Source: Chelydra serpentina (taxonomy: Eukaryota > Chordata > Testudines > Chelydridae). From it: DNA of 64,000 nt. Below the pieces are notes generated by a model. It saw nothing but the letters and a program-made list of their open reading frames with translations. It was not told the DNA's origin and made no database searches. The position numbers and the translations under genes were made by a program. Positions 10,816 to 22,519 of the stretch are shown one piece after another. Numbering within the stretch: the stretch's first letter is position 1; each line of letters starts with the position of its first letter. Location: positions 5,766,001-5,830,000 of the forward strand of contig JBAIAC010000042.1 in assembly GCA_037349315.1 (NCBI GenBank), read 5' to 3'.

Positions 10816-11480
10816 GTACGTGGCTCCGTCTCACTCTCAGGGACACGTCACTGTGCGGGGGAGGGGCTTGAGCCCTATGCGAGGTCCACATCTCTTCAGG
10901 GCACCACGGCCAACGGTGCGTGGCAGGGTCACCCCTCAGATCGAAATCTCCCCTCTGCTGACGTTACTTCTGGGATTGATGCTCTTTATTCAAGGTGCTG
11001 AGATGATGACGCATGAGGGCAGGTTAATAGACCAAAATAGGTCCATTAAATCTCTTGTGTTCCGGGGAACGGGAATATGGACCCTTCCAGAGCAGCAGTG
11101 TTCAAATATGTCCAGCTTGTGTCTGTTTGGCGCCCTGCGTGAGGTGATTTGGGGTTAGTGGTCTCCATCCATTTCTGACTGGGCAGGTGTGCACACCACA
11201 AAGCTTAGCGGAGTCGATGCAGCTTGTTGGCCCATCTGCCTGCTCCGCTTCCCCTCGATGTCGTCTCTCGCCAGGGCATGCTGGGAGCTAACTGGGCCGC
11301 TGCGGGTGAAGCTTGTGCTGCCATTGCCTGAGCGGTACCTGCTCTGAGGCCGGGATACATAGAACAATCCAGGCTCCAGGCCCCGCAGGCCAGCAGCTTT
11401 CCCTGGCATGAAATCCATCTGAAATGAGGATAAAATCGTGATTTACAATCAATTAATTAGAGAATTCTGTTTCTCTCCAG

Positions 11481-11596
11481 GTGCGAACAGGGGAAGTTCC
11501 AGCAGCCGGTGGAGATTTCTCTTGATCTGGCAAAGAAACTTAGTGATTTTACCCAGAAAAACATTGTACTAAAGGAGACTCTGAGGAAATTCCAAG
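11481..11596 (+). CDS. Gene B 116-bp exon
   Basis: The exon encodes CEQGKFQQPVEISLDLAKKL followed by a lysine-rich helix ending KFQ. It sits between tctccAG and gtattg. It is the linker between the coiled coil and PRY, as in genes C and D. Confidence 0.7.
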
Positions 11597-11800
11597 GTAT
11601 TGAGCTGAGATTAAAAAAGGAAAAGGAGTCTGATCTCTGTGAATGTTGGAGGAAAGGAGCTGTGTCCAATTAGCTGCGAAAGTAAAACCCAATTTAAGAA
11701 CATGGAAGAAATATAGACAAAGTTTTGAATTAGCTAAGCACATTTTTCCAAGACACAAGATATTTATGGAAAAACAAGCATAGTCTGAATGTGATTAAAA

Positions 11801-12640
11801 CATAAGAATGGCTGTACTGGGTCAGACCAAAGGTCCATCCAGCCCAGTATCCTGACAGTGGCCAATGCCAGGTGCCCCGGAGTGAGTGAACCTAACAGGT
11901 AATGATCAAGTGATCTCTCTCCTGCCATCCACCACCCCCCTCTGACAAACAGAGGCTGGGGATCCCATTCCTTACCCATTCTGGCTAATAGCCATTAATG
12001 GACTTAACCTCCATGAATTTATCCAGTTCTCTTTTAAACCCTGTTATATTCCTAGCCTTCACAACCTCCTCAGGCAAGGAGTTCCACAGGTTGACTGTGC
12101 ACTGTGTGAAGATGAACTTCCTTTTATTTGTTTTAAACCTGCTGCCCATTAATGTCATTGGGTGGTCCCTAGTTCTTATATTATGGGGACAAGTAAATAA
12201 CTTTTCCTTATTCACTTTCTTCACACCACTCATAATTTTATATACCTCTATCATATCCCCCCTTAGTCTTCTCTTTTCCAAGCTGAAAAGTCCTAGCCTC
12301 TTTAATCTCTCCTCATATGGGACCGCTTCCAAACCCCTAATCATTTTAGTTGCCCTTCTCTGAACCTTTTCTAATGCCGATATATCCTTTTTGAGATGAG
12401 GAGACCACATCTGTACGCAGTATTCAAGATGTGGGCGCGCCGTCGATTTGTATAAGGGCAATAAGATATTCTCTGTCTTATTTTCTATCCCTTTTTTAAT
12501 GATTCCTAACATCCTGTTTGCTTTTTTGACTGCCGCTGCACACTGCGTGGATGTCTTTAGAGAACTATCCATGATGACTCCAAGATATTTTTCCTGATTA
12601 GTTGTTGCTAAATTAGCCCCCATCATATTGTATGTATAGT
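11801..12640 (-). mobile_element. CR1 LINE, C-terminal third of ORF2 plus 3' UTR
   Basis: The minus strand encodes 213 aa of the CR1 ORF2 C-terminus without a stop ([61 protein letters not shown]). The reverse transcriptase active site is not included. The 3' UTR lies at 11801-11980. Confidence 0.9.
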
Positions 12641-13076
12641 TGTCATGTATGATTCATTGTCACCTTGTTTGCCCTAATTCTTGAGGACTGCAAAGACCTT
12701 GGTTGAGACCTTGATAAATTCTGTGCTAATACAAAGGACTCCATCTTCTCGTCCTGATTCTGTTTCATTCCAGTCTGACCTGTGTAGGAATTTTCTCTTG
12801 TAGAAAGGCAAGGAACACTGAATGCCCCTTAAGAAATGTTTATAACCATGTTATTAGTGCAGAAAGGGGTCCATAAGCCTGATACTGGCCCATCTCCATA
12901 TGGGCAAATTGTACACTGTGTCTCTCTCTCTTTATTTCTCTCTCTGGGTCTCCCTGCCTTTTCCTCTCTGTTCGTGGCCCAGAATTAAAGCACAGTTATT
13001 CTGATTAATTGTAGAAATCCTGCATGAAACATAATTTTGATACCATGAAATCTTTTTCTCTCCCTCTCCTCCCTAG

Positions 13077-13106
13077 ACACACCGAAGTTTGAACGGCAGA
13101 CAGCAA
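13077..13106 (+). CDS. Gene B 30-bp exon
   Basis: The exon encodes DTPKFERQTA between ccctAG and gtaagt. It enters and leaves in phase 1, as the equivalent short exons of genes C and D do. Confidence 0.6.
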
Positions 13107-13924
13107 GTAAGTGGATCTCTGGCAAAAGGGGGTAGTGGAATGGGTGGGGTTTTAGATGGATTGAGAGAAAAGGACAGTTTGTGTTTGTGGTGCTGGATTC
13201 ACTTGAGGAAGAAGCTTCTGAGATCAAACAAAACAGAGGCCCCCATCCATAGAGAGTGAGAATTGCAGGGGAGGGGGTTGGCCTTAAGCACGCCAGTATA
13301 TTATTAATCCCTTAATTGCTGTGCAATGTACTGCCTGAGTGAGGGCTCTGAGTCCTCTGTTATGCTGAGTGGGGGTGGGTGCCTGGTCTGACCCTCCCTC
13401 GGTGTGTCCATAGGCCATTGCCCCCTTCTCTGTCTCTCCTTGTGGGTCCCACCTCTCTCTTCACCCTGGGCTGTAGGGTTGCCAACTGGACCCCTCCATC
13501 CTCTCTGTTTTTGGGAGGTCTCCCCTGGTGCTGCCTCCTTCTCTTCTATTCCCCATGGGCTGGGGGCCCCCCTCCTTCCACCCAGGGCTGCTACCTCCTC
13601 CCCCTGCCCCACCTGGACTGGGGTTTGTGCTCCTCTCTCTGCTGCCTCCTTGATTCTCGCTGACTGCGGGTGTCTCCCCAACAGCTGAGGCTGATGCCCC
13701 TTTGGTCCCACCCCAGGCTCAGCTGCCTGCCCTGCCTCTCCCTGTCCCTGCTGCTGGGAGTGGGCCAGCCCCGGCAGGGGAAGCTGGGAGATGCAGCTGG
13801 GGAACAGGCACAGAGGCAACTCCTTGGGATCCAGCCAGAACAAGGCTGCTGGGGAGTGTGAGAAATCGTCCCAGCCTCCCCAGGGCCGAGCTCTGCCCCT
13901 AATGCTCTGATTCTCTCTCCCCAG

Positions 13925-14010
13925 GGAATGTGACTGTGAATCGAGCCATGGTTCCTTCCTCGTCCTTTTTGTCTAAGACTCAGAAAAGGGTGAGATGGGG
14001 AGACAGATGG
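13925..14010 (+). pseudogene. Gene B PRY exon, 5' stub
   Basis: After ccccAG the frame opens with GG AAT GTG ACT, and base-level similarity to the gene D PRY exon continues to about GTGAGATGGGGAGACAGATGG. The LDPDTAHP residues are already replaced. After that no SPRY similarity remains, and the frame ends at TAG 14080-14082. Confidence 0.6.
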
Positions 14011-14193
14011 GAACTAGGGCAGCCCTTGGGCATACGCAGCAGTGTAAGCCCCCCGAACATTTGGGGCACCCCTTGGTCTTAGTGTCCATCTTCCGCCTCT
14101 TCCTATCCCTGTTCTGATCCTTCCTGCAGGCTCCCACCACAGCTGACTGCTGCAGCCTGGTGAGTCTTCCTCTGGAGGTGATCTACTATCTTA

Positions 14194-14458
14194 GGCCAGG
14201 TCTACACTGCGGGGGGGAGGAGAGGAGGGGGTCAACCTAAGATATGCAAATTCAGGTCGACTTACCTCGGCGTCCTCACGGCGGCGAGTCGACCGCTGCC
14301 ACTCCCCCGTCGACTCCGCTTCTGCCTCTCGTGGAGTTCCAGAGTCGATAGGGAGAGTGCTCAGGGATTGATTTATCGCGTCTACATTAGACGCGATAAA
14401 TCGATCCCCGATAGATCGATCACTACCCGCCAATCCAGCGGGTAGTGTAGACATGGCC
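14194..14458. mobile_element. Harbinger-type MITE
   Basis: The ends GGCCAGGTCTACACTGC and GCGGGTAGTGTAGACATGGCC are inverted repeats. The 3-bp flanks are TTA (left) and TTT (right). An internal near-palindrome around TCTACATTAGACGCGATAAA is shared with the copy at 29917, which has a perfect TAA duplication. Confidence 0.7.
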
Positions 14459-14722
14459 TTTGTCTACACTGCCAATTGAACAACAAAACCTTTGTCATTC
14501 ACAGGTGCTTAAAGAAGTCTTCTCCTCGCCCAAAGACAAAATGTTTTGCTGAGGCAAGTCACAGTGTAAATGGCTTGTTGTCAGCAGAAGCACTCTCCTG
14601 TCTACAACTTGAACCCCGCTCATAGGGGGTGGAAGTATTTTGTCTGCAAGAGTGCTGACAAACAGGGTTTACACTGCCCAGTTTTTAGCCACCCAACAGG
14701 GAGGTGTAGTGTAGAAAAAGCC
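14455..14722. mobile_element. Second MITE, abutting the first
   Basis: The ends GGCCTTTGTCTACACTGCC and GTGTAGTGTAGAAAAAGCC are inverted. It has the 'tctacact' terminal core of the neighbouring Harbinger-type MITEs but a different interior. Confidence 0.55.
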
Positions 14723-15244
14723 TTAAAAGTGAAAGAGCCTCCAGCCTGCCAGACCTATTAGCACAACATTGAAACTGTTAAAGAGCCATTCAAGGGGTAA
14801 TGAAGCCATTTAACAGGCATTTGCCAACCCCCTGGTATATAGGCCTTGGCTACACTCACGAGTTACAGCGCAATAAAACTGCCTGCAGCACTGTAAGTCA
14901 CTAACTGTCCACACTCGCAGGGCACGTGCAGAGCTGCATCTCCGCAGGTACAGCGCTGCAGGTACTCCACCTCCCCGAGAGGAATAACGTTTGTTGCGCT
15001 GCCGCTGGTGCGCTGCGGCTCCAGTGTGGCCACCCAATGCACTGTTATTGGCCTCCAGAAGTATTCGGAAGTACCCCACAATGCCTGTTCTAGCCACTCT
15101 GGTCATCAATTAGAACTCTACTGCCCTGGCCTCAGGTGACCAACCGCCAGTCCCACCCTTTAAATTCCCTTGGAATTTTAAATATCCCCTTCCTGTTTGC
15201 TCAGCCAGGCGTGGAGTGCTCTCAGTGCATCTTTCCAGGTAACC

Positions 15245-15651
15245 ATGCCTCCACATGCCAGACGAGCCCCAGTATGGCACACTACCGAGTTGCTGGACCT
15301 CATCGCTGTTTTGGGGGGAGGAAGCTGTCCAGTCCCAGCTGCGATCCAGCCGGAGGAATTTCGATACTTTCGGCCAGATATCAAGGGCCATGATGGAAAG
15401 GGGCCATGACCGGGACGCAATGCAGTGCAGGATAAAAGTGAAGGAGCTGCGGAGTGCGTACTGCAAAGCCCGCGAGGCAAACAGCCGCTCGGGTGCTCCC
15501 CCCAAAACCTGCCGATTCTACAAAGAGCTGGACGCAATACTTGGGTGTGACCCCACTACCGTTCTGAGCACCACCGTGGACATGGGAGAGCGGGATGAGG
15601 AAGAGGAGGGAGAGGAGGAGGAGGAGGGAGAGGAGGAGAAGGGGGTTTAAG
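15245..15651 (+). pseudogene. Harbinger Myb/SANT-like gene, exon 1, frameshifted
   Basis: It starts MPPHARRAPVWHTTELLDLI, then shifts frame near 15310-15320 to continue ISRAMMERGHDRDAMQCRIK and VKELRSAYCKAREANSRSG. It ends in a glutamate-rich tail with TAA at 15648-15650. The trihelix, Myb-like DNA-binding fold is the partner protein that brings the transposase to DNA and the nucleus in known Harbinger elements. The homologous copy is at 47020. Confidence 0.75.
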
Positions 15652-16453
15652 AAAACAGGAGCGAGGGTGCTGTGGCTGGGGGAGACACCCCTGACTCCCT
15701 GGGGGCATGCAGCCAGGAGCTGTTCTCGAGTCAGGAGAAAGGGAGCCAGTCGCAGCGGCCGGTACGCGTTGGAGGAGAAAGAGAAGAGCAGGTTCGCGGT
15801 AAGCAGCTTTTATTTTCGGGAAGGAGTTTTTTCGGTGCGGGGTCCTTGGGCGAGGAGGGTTTGGGCTGCATGCATGCCTAGATGCGGAAGAGCGCATTGA
15901 TGTGGTCTATCACATCGTAGAAATCGGCCACTGTAATCTCTACGAAAGTCTCAGCCAGAACGTGGGCAATGCAATTGCGCAGGTTTATTGGGAGAGCCGC
16001 CGTGGTCCTTGTCCCAGTCAGGGTAACGGGTCCGCGCCACTGTGCCGCGAGGGGCGGGAGGACCATTGCTGCACACAGGCAAGCTACATATGGGCCAGGG
16101 CGGAAGCCGCAGTGCAGTAGAAGACCCTCCCTTGCTTCCCCGGACACCCTCAGCAGCGAGATATCTTCCAGGACGAACTCCTGTGGAAAATGTGGGGACA
16201 GTGTTCGGTGTAGGTTCCCCCTGCAGCTGTTGGCTCTCCCCAAGGCACAGAAACCCGTCTGAGAGTACATCCGTGAAACAATCAGTCCCTCTTTACCCTG
16301 TGCTTACTCACCATTTTGGGGCTCCCGTGGGTTCTGTGCGCTCTGTTTGGGACGGGAAAATTGTGCTGTTTTGGAGACTGTGTGCCCTCCTTAAGTGTGG
16401 GGGAATCATTGCTCTGTCTGGCATAAAACAATGATGCCTCTGTTAAGTGTTGC

Positions 16454-17036
16454 ATTTTGCCTTCAAGATGCAACCTTGAGATCTCCGCCGTCCGTCTTAT
16501 CACTGGCTGAGAGACTTCAAAGGCTCAGGAAGAAGCCCAGAAAAATGACAGAAGACATGCTGCAGGAAGTTGTGAAACAGTCTCTTAAAGAGAATCAAAA
16601 GGCTCGGTAGTGGAGGGAGAGTGAAAGCAGGCTCCGCCAGGAAAATGCAGCGCAGCGGCAGCAAAGCATGCAGCTCCGGCACGAAAGCACAAAGGAACTG
16701 ATTAGCATCATGGCGCGCCAAGCGGACTCTATCCAGGCGCTCATCGCCATGCAGGCGGAGCAGTACCGCACCCGCCCCGACCTGCAGCCAGTGTCCCAAA
16801 ACACTTGTGCCCCCATGTCACCACCTGCCCACTTCACCCAACATCCAGGTTCTTATCGCCCACACCAGATGCCCCCAACACCTGTAGCTTCACCAGACAG
16901 CCCTGGAAACTATGACCCTTACCCACTGCACTCAACTCCCATCCCGAATTATAGACATCCTGAGGTCCAGCACTCACTGCACAGCACTCCAGACAGGAAG
17001 CCCGAGTATGAAAGCAGGACATACCATACCCTGTGA
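16454..17036 (+). pseudogene. Harbinger Myb-like gene, second exon region
   Basis: A basic and glutamine-rich coiled segment is followed by a proline- and histidine-rich end. It reads QRLRKKPRKMTEDMLQEVVK, then a TAG stop at 16608, then ENAAQRQQSMQLRHESTKEL and a tail ending RTYHTL at 17036. It parallels 48590-48895 in the other element. Assignment to the same gene by splicing is inferred. Confidence 0.55.
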
Positions 17037-17307
17037 TTGAACCCTTCCCCACACCACCCACCACCCCCTTGCCCTTTCTGTCTCACAAGCAGTTGTGTTT
17101 CTTTTGAATACATGTATTTTCTCTGTAATAAACGGATTCTTTGGGTGTGAAAACAGTCTTTATTATTGCATAAGGAAAAAGATACCTTAGCCCAGGAAAG
17201 AAACAGGCAACGCAAGTGAGCTGAGCAAACACAAATCAGCTTAGCAAAGACAGATTACTAATAACATTGGAACCACTTCACTTCAAGGTCGTGCAGGGCA
17301 GCACACA

Positions 17308-18562
17308 TTACTGGTGGTTTTCAGCCTCAAATTTCTCCCTCAAGGCATCCCTGATCCTTGCAGCCCCACGCTGGGCCCCTCTAATAGCCCTGCTCTCTGG
17401 CTGTGCAAATTCAGCCTCCGGGTGTTGAACCTCTGAGGTCCACGCCTGAGTTAACATTTCACCCTTCCCTTCACAAATATTATGGAGGGTACAGCACGCG
17501 GATATAACCGCAGGGATGCTGTGTTCGGCCAAGTCCAGCTTCCCATATAGAGATCACCAGCGGCCCTTCAAACGGCCAAAAGCACACTCCACAGTCATTC
17601 GGCACCGGCTCAGCCTGTAGTTGAACCGTTCCTTGCTGGTGTCAAGGTTCCCTGTGTAGGGTTTCATGAGCCACGGCATTAAAGGGTACGTGGGGTCTCC
17701 AAGGATCACAGTGGGCATTTCAATTTCCCCTACCGTGATCTTCCGGTCTGGGAAAAAAGTCCCGGACTGCATCTTCCTGATTTCGGAACAGGGCGGTGTT
17801 CCGAAAGTTGCGTGCATCATGCATCTTTCCGGGCCAGCCTGTGTTGATGTCAATGAAATGCCCACGGTGATCCACAAGCGCCTGGAGAACCATGGAGAAA
17901 TACCCCTTCCGATTAATGTACTCGGATGCTAGGTGGGGTGGTGCAAGAATAGGAATATGCGTCCCATCTATCGCCCCGCCACAGTTAGGGAAACCCATTT
18001 GTGCAAAGCCATCCACAACGTCCTGCATGTTACCCAGAGTCACGCTTCTTCTGAGCTGGATACGATTAATGGCCTTGCAAACTTGCATCAGCACGATTCC
18101 AATGGTCGACTTTCCCACTCCAAACTGGTTCGCTACTGATCGATAGCAGTCCGGAGTTGCGAGCTTCCAGATTGCAATAGCCACCCGCTTCTCCACCGTC
18201 AGGGCAGCTCTCAATCTCATGTCCTTGCACCGCAGGGTGGGAGCGAGCTCCTCACACATTCCCATGAAAGTAACTTTTCTCATCCGAAAGTTCTGCATCC
18301 ACTGCTCGTCATCCCAGACTTGCATGACAATGTGATCCCACCACTCTGTGCTGGTTTCCCGAGCCCAAAAGCGGCGTTCCACGGTGCATAGCATGTCCGT
18401 GAATGCCACAAGCAAGTTCGTGTCATACGCGTTTTGCGTGACAATTTCATCGTCATCGTCGCACTCCTCGCTGTCACTGTGGATCTTAAGGAAGAGCTCG
18501 ACTGCCAAACGTGACGTGCTGGCGAGACTCGTCAGTATTTTGCTCAACAGGTCGGTATCCAT
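17308..18562 (-). pseudogene. Harbinger transposase, frameshifted
   Basis: Read on the minus strand: residues from MDTDLLSKILTSLASTS through GGAIDGTHIPILAPPH and NTGWPGKMHDARNFRN are open (17720-18562). The frame then shifts twice, near 17790 and 17545, before the last part (AVISACCTLHNICEGKGEML). The first aspartate (DGTHIP), the GDPTYP aspartate and the VECAFGRLKG glutamate are all retained, so the breaks are recent relative to core divergence. Confidence 0.85.
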
Positions 18563-18944
18563 TTTCCCGCTGACCGAAACGGAGCACAGATCGCGCTACA
18601 AAGAAACCGTTGAAATATGGCGCCAAATGTGGCCGGAAACACAGGGATTGCTGGGATGCGAAGCGATGCATCACGGGGCGTTGGGACAGGATCCAGAATG
18701 CACCATACCCCACGCCCCCTTCCCACAACCCATGGCGCTAGAATTGGAAGAGGTGTTCTGTGGGATACCTGACCATAATGCACCTCTCCCAAAATCGCTG
18801 CAAGTGCCGCAAATGTAGCCACGTTAGTGCTCGTTACTGCGCTGGCAGCTGCCAGTGTGGACAGGCTGCAGCGCTTTCCCTACTCAGCTGTACGAAGACG
18901 GGTTTAACTCACAGCGCTGTACATCTGCAAGTGTAGCCAAGGCC

Positions 18945-20480
18945 TTAGTTTCTGAATTTACTGACAAAAACAGTTGTGCATTACTGTAATATTTACTCAG
19001 AACAAGTTAGTCTACAGGACCTTAGTTTAAAATTTGCTTTAAAATATTTCATTAGTGAGTTGGTGAAGATTATAAAATCACATCTCTAAAAAATCCTTGC
19101 ATAGATTTTAGATGCACAATCATCTTTAGCCTTAAATGCTTGGATCTTCAGACATACAGTTTTTAAAATAAATCCTTCAAAAGACCACCCTTATCTAAAA
19201 TACACATTTGAATGTTAATTACTATAGACAGAAAACTTGCTTCCAAAGTCTTCCTGTCCTTTCTGTCCATTCCTTTCTCCCTTCACCCACCTGTTGAAAA
19301 AAGCCCTTAAAGAGACAACACCCCTTGCCTTCCAGATAGCTGGACAAATGAGTTTCCCTTTCTTTACTTCTGACTATTTGATGAACTAGTTTTAAGAGAA
19401 CCCTCCAGCAAAATCAGTACCGTAGGAAGAAACAAAATCCTTTGTAATGCCTAAAATCTTTGGAAACATATTTTTTAAAGTTGGTGAAATTTCATAAACA
19501 TATATATTGTTATGGAAATCACACAAAGTAAATTAGTGTTCCCTTTTTCTAAAAGCAATGTACATTGTTATGAACACATTAAACCTCTGTGACTGATTAA
19601 TTTAAAATAATGCCTTTGTTTCAGTATGTTAAATAGGTAGTAATCTGGAATGATTACTTTATGAAGGCTTAAGAGTACATTTAAAATGTAAAATCAGCTT
19701 AGAAATACTGATTAAGAAAATGTAAAACGGAGAACAACTGCATCATGTATTCCATAATATTGAATGTTGTATTCAGCAGTTCAGATGACTTGCCCTTACT
19801 ACAAAGTTTTTGCAAATAAATCTCTGTCAAACTTCAGGGCATATCAAAAAACCTGTGACTGACATTTTTTATTCCCAAATTTAGTGCTTTTCATTAGGTA
19901 CTGCATGTCCAGTCTTCACCATGTGGCATGCAGTGGAAAACATGCTCCATTTTCTTTAGAAAGAAATTGCGGAAGAGTGTTTTTTTTCAAATGTCATTTG
20001 CTTCATTTGGGTTCAGGGATTTGGCTGGAAAGGGGTGAGCAGGAAGGGGAAGGGAAGAGAGGAGAGAGACAGTGGGGAGAGGGCGGGGCCTGGGTGGAGT
20101 GGGGCGGGGCCTAGGGCAGAGCAGGAGTGGAGTATGGGCGGGGCCACAGGCAGAAGAGGTGGGCTGGGGAGCTAGCCTCCCCAAGCGGCAGCTTCACCCA
20201 CCACCCATGACAGCAGGTAAGAGCGGGTCGGCTCCCGCACACCCAGCACGCGCTGCAGTCTCCTTAGGCTGGGGCCGTATTCACAGAGCCGAATGCGCTG
20301 GCGTGGCACATTCTGCGTGAGGGAGAAGGGTACGGGGGTCTGCGGGGAGCTGTGACACTCTGCCGCCGTGAGGCTGGCTGGGCATCTCGGTATCCTTTGC
20401 TGCTTCATCCCTTCCCGCCCCCCGCACTGCGAGCCCTGGCTGCTGTTGGGCACAGGGGCACCAGTTTAATAATGCTGTGT
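18945..20480. other. AT-rich stretch, no gene; G-rich patch at 20030-20170
   Basis: 19000-19980 is AT-rich with no coding potential or RNA structure that I recognise. 20030-20170 is G-rich with 'ggcggggcc' recurring, like the interior of the GC-rich miniature elements. Confidence 0.45.
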
Positions 20481-20507
20481 AGGGCCCCTTAAATCCTAAG
20501 GGTGGCC

Positions 20508-20950
20508 GTGATGGCAGATCTGTCCGACAACGCTGAGAGATTTGGCACTTAGTTCTGCGTGCTGGGCTGTGAGGGATTCTCCTCGGGGAGACATTGCTGG
20601 GAGGTGGAGGTGGGGGATGGGCGATTCTGGTCTTTGGGGGTGGCCAGAGAGTCTGTGAGTAGAAAGGGGGTGGGTCTGCTTTCACCCCGAGGAGGGGATC
20701 TGGGCTGTGGAGTAGCAGCATGGGGGTCAATATCACGCTCTCACTTTCCCTAAGATCACAGTGTCACTAGGCCAGGTCCCCAGCAGGGTCTGGGTTTGTC
20801 TGAACTATGACCAGGGACAGGTGGCATTTTTCTATGCTGACAAGAAGTCCCCGATCTTCACTTTCCGCCCCAGCCTCTTTCAATGGGGAGAGAATCCACC
20901 CTTGGCTCAGTGTCTGGGACAGTGAAACCCAGTTGAGACTGTTCCTGATA
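20508..20950 (+). pseudogene. SPRY relic, probable 3' part of gene B exon 7
   Basis: Phrases [51 protein letters not shown] and an NP-type end are in the right SPRY order. There is an in-frame TAG near 20551 where genes C and D have a sense codon, and at least two frameshifts (near 20750 and 20870). It begins inside PRY, at the equivalent of DLPDNPERF, with no acceptor or NVTLDPDT start. Confidence 0.8.
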
Positions 20951-21154
20951 TACAAGGTTAACTATCCCCCTGGAGGCCATGAAATGGGCTTCTCTAGCCT
21001 CTGGTTGTGTTTTATGGTTTTCACGATCATTGGCTGCTGCAGGCGTTTTTGTTTTTTCACCAAGTGGATTCTGTATCTTCACAACTGCAAAGATGCTGAA
21101 ATTTTTGTGGCTCACGATGGATTCTCTTGTCTCTTCTGTTGGGCAAAATATAGC

Positions 21155-21160
21155 AATAAA
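21155..21160 (+). terminator. Poly(A) signal relic of the SPRY pseudogene
   Basis: AATAAA sits in a context, AGCAATAAACCCAGGAGCG, similar to the AGAAATAAACTCGGAAGTG at 37963 downstream of gene C. That makes it a likely homologous 3' UTR end. Confidence 0.5.
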
Positions 21161-21610
21161 CCCAGGAGCGATCAGAACTACTTGAGAAACTGGTTGGGGG
21201 GAGGGGGGGGATTGTTTGCATTTTCTTGACCTGCTCAGTGGGATCAAGGTGAGTTATACGCCATTGGAATTGCAAGAAAAGCAACCCCTCTAGAATTACA
21301 GCAACAGTAATGACCATGTCTCTGCTAGGCCATATTCAGGTGCTTTCACCCAGTGTCTGTTGGATCCAAATTTCCCAGCGTGGGCGCATCAAGCATTCAG
21401 ACAAACAGTGACATGTAGCTAGTTCCTGGTCCAAACTTTTCAGTGACCAGGGTCACATGCTTAGTTGTGCGGCACCTCTACTGGCCACGATCAAAAAAAA
21501 AAAGGGGGGGCATCATTGTCTGTTCGACGTGGCCTTGCACGTACAGTGTGTGCAAGGTTATGCTGTGCAGAGGATGCCATTTTACTCTATAAAATGGCGT
21601 CCGGAATCTG

Positions 21611-21724
21611 AGTATGACCTCGCTCATATGGTGTATGAGAGGTCATGCCATGCAGAGACACCATTTTGTAGAGCTGGTCTGCTGCAGAGACGGATGCGTT
21701 TGGGGACCAGATGGAATAGTCCTG
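21611..21724 (+). repeat. Direct repeat, copy 1 (about 112 bp)
   Basis: It shares GTATGACCTCG, GGTGTATGAGAGGTC, CACCATTTTGTAGAGCTGG and TCTGCTGC blocks with 22520-22630. The two copies lie between two SPRY relics. They could be an interspersed repeat or a segmental duplication. Confidence 0.7.
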
Positions 21725-22082
21725 GGATGTATTCAGCCTCCGGGCCGGCAGTTGAACTAGTCTTATAGATAGGGTGACCACCCATCCCTAATTTCAAGGG
21801 CCTGTCTCTTATTTCATTGATTTGTCCCTAAACATTGACTTAGTACAGCTTTAAAACTTTACTATGCAGAAGAAAAATGCTGCTTTCCGTTTATTTTTTT
21901 AGTAGTTTACATTTAACACAGCGCTGTGCTGTATTCACCTTTTTTTGTCTCTACTGCTGCCTGATTGCGTACTTCCGGTTCCAAATGAGGAGTGTGGTTG
22001 ACTGGTCAGTTGGTAACTCTGGTGTTCGTAACTCTCAGGTTCTACTGTAGGTCATAAGAACCTAGGCAGATGGGGTTCAAAG

Positions 22083-22470
22083 CATAGGTGCCGATTTCCC
22101 CTCTGCCCAGTGGGTGCTCGACCCCCCCCGGCCCCGCCCTTTCCCCAAAGTCCCTGCTCCCTTCCCGCCCCCATTCTACCTCCTTCCCCCAAGTCCCTGC
22201 CCCGGCCCCGTCTCTTCTCCACCTCCTGCCCTGAGTGCGCTGCGTCCCCGCTCCTCCTCTTCCATCCTGGAAAATCCTAGGCGTTGTCAAACAGCTGTTA
22301 GGCAGCAGAGGGGTGGGAAGCACTGGGAGGGAAGGGAAGGAGCAGGGACACGGCACGCTTGGGGGGGGGGAGAGGAGGGAGGAGCTGGGCTCCTGGTGGG
22401 TGCGGAGCACCTGCTAATTTTTCCCCGTGGGTGCTCCAGCCCTGGAGCACCCACAGAGTCGGCGCCTATG
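22083..22470. mobile_element. hAT-type MITE (CATAGGY...GCCTATG family)
   Basis: The ends are CATAGGTGCCGATT and AGAGTCGGCGCCTATG. They are flanked by a perfect 8-bp duplication, GTTCAAAG (22075-22082 and 22471-22478). It is in reverse orientation to the copy at 1624. Confidence 0.85.
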
Positions 22471-22519
22471 GTTCAAAGTACTTGTATGTGTAACTGATCC
22501 TGCACGTCCGGTGCGTGGT

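Larger units (their letters stand above)
14842..18944. mobile_element. Harbinger element with two convergent decayed genes
   Basis: The ends GGCCTTGGCTACACTCAC and AAGTGTAGCCAAGGCC form inverted repeats. The flanking trinucleotides are ATA (left) and TTA (right). Inside are a Myb-like gene on the plus strand (15245-17036, split) and a transposase on the minus strand (17308-18562), pointing at each other. This two-gene design is the known PIF/Harbinger plan. Both genes carry frameshifts, so the copy is dead. Confidence 0.85.
9404..21160 (+). pseudogene. TRIM gene B, disrupted copy
   Basis: Coiled-coil and linker exons in TRIM order and phase are present: 9404-9634 (231 bp), 10793-10815 (23 bp), 11481-11596 (116 bp), 13077-13106 (30 bp), then the first ~85 bp of the PRY exon from 13925. 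All keep open frames and GT-AG borders, so they joined correctly in the ancestor. The RING/B-box exon and the 96-bp exon are absent upstream. The PRY exon loses homology near 14010. A stop-bearing SPRY segment that resumes at about the same point lies at 20508-20950, followed by a 3' UTR-like stretch with AATAAA at 21155. Between them are two miniature elements and a 4.1-kb Harbinger element. I infer one gene split by insertions; a chimera of two relics is the alternative. Confidence 0.7.

Noticed and set aside
13304..13843. Minus frame of 179 codons in gene B intron 6
   Set aside because: It overlaps the conserved intron block before the SPRY exon, shows a low-complexity G/Q/P composition, and has no equivalent frame in the paralogues.
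15595..15900. Arginine/glutamate-rich frames overlapping the end of the Myb-like gene
   Set aside because: They are alternate frames of a purine-rich stretch encoding the glutamate tail; no independent support.
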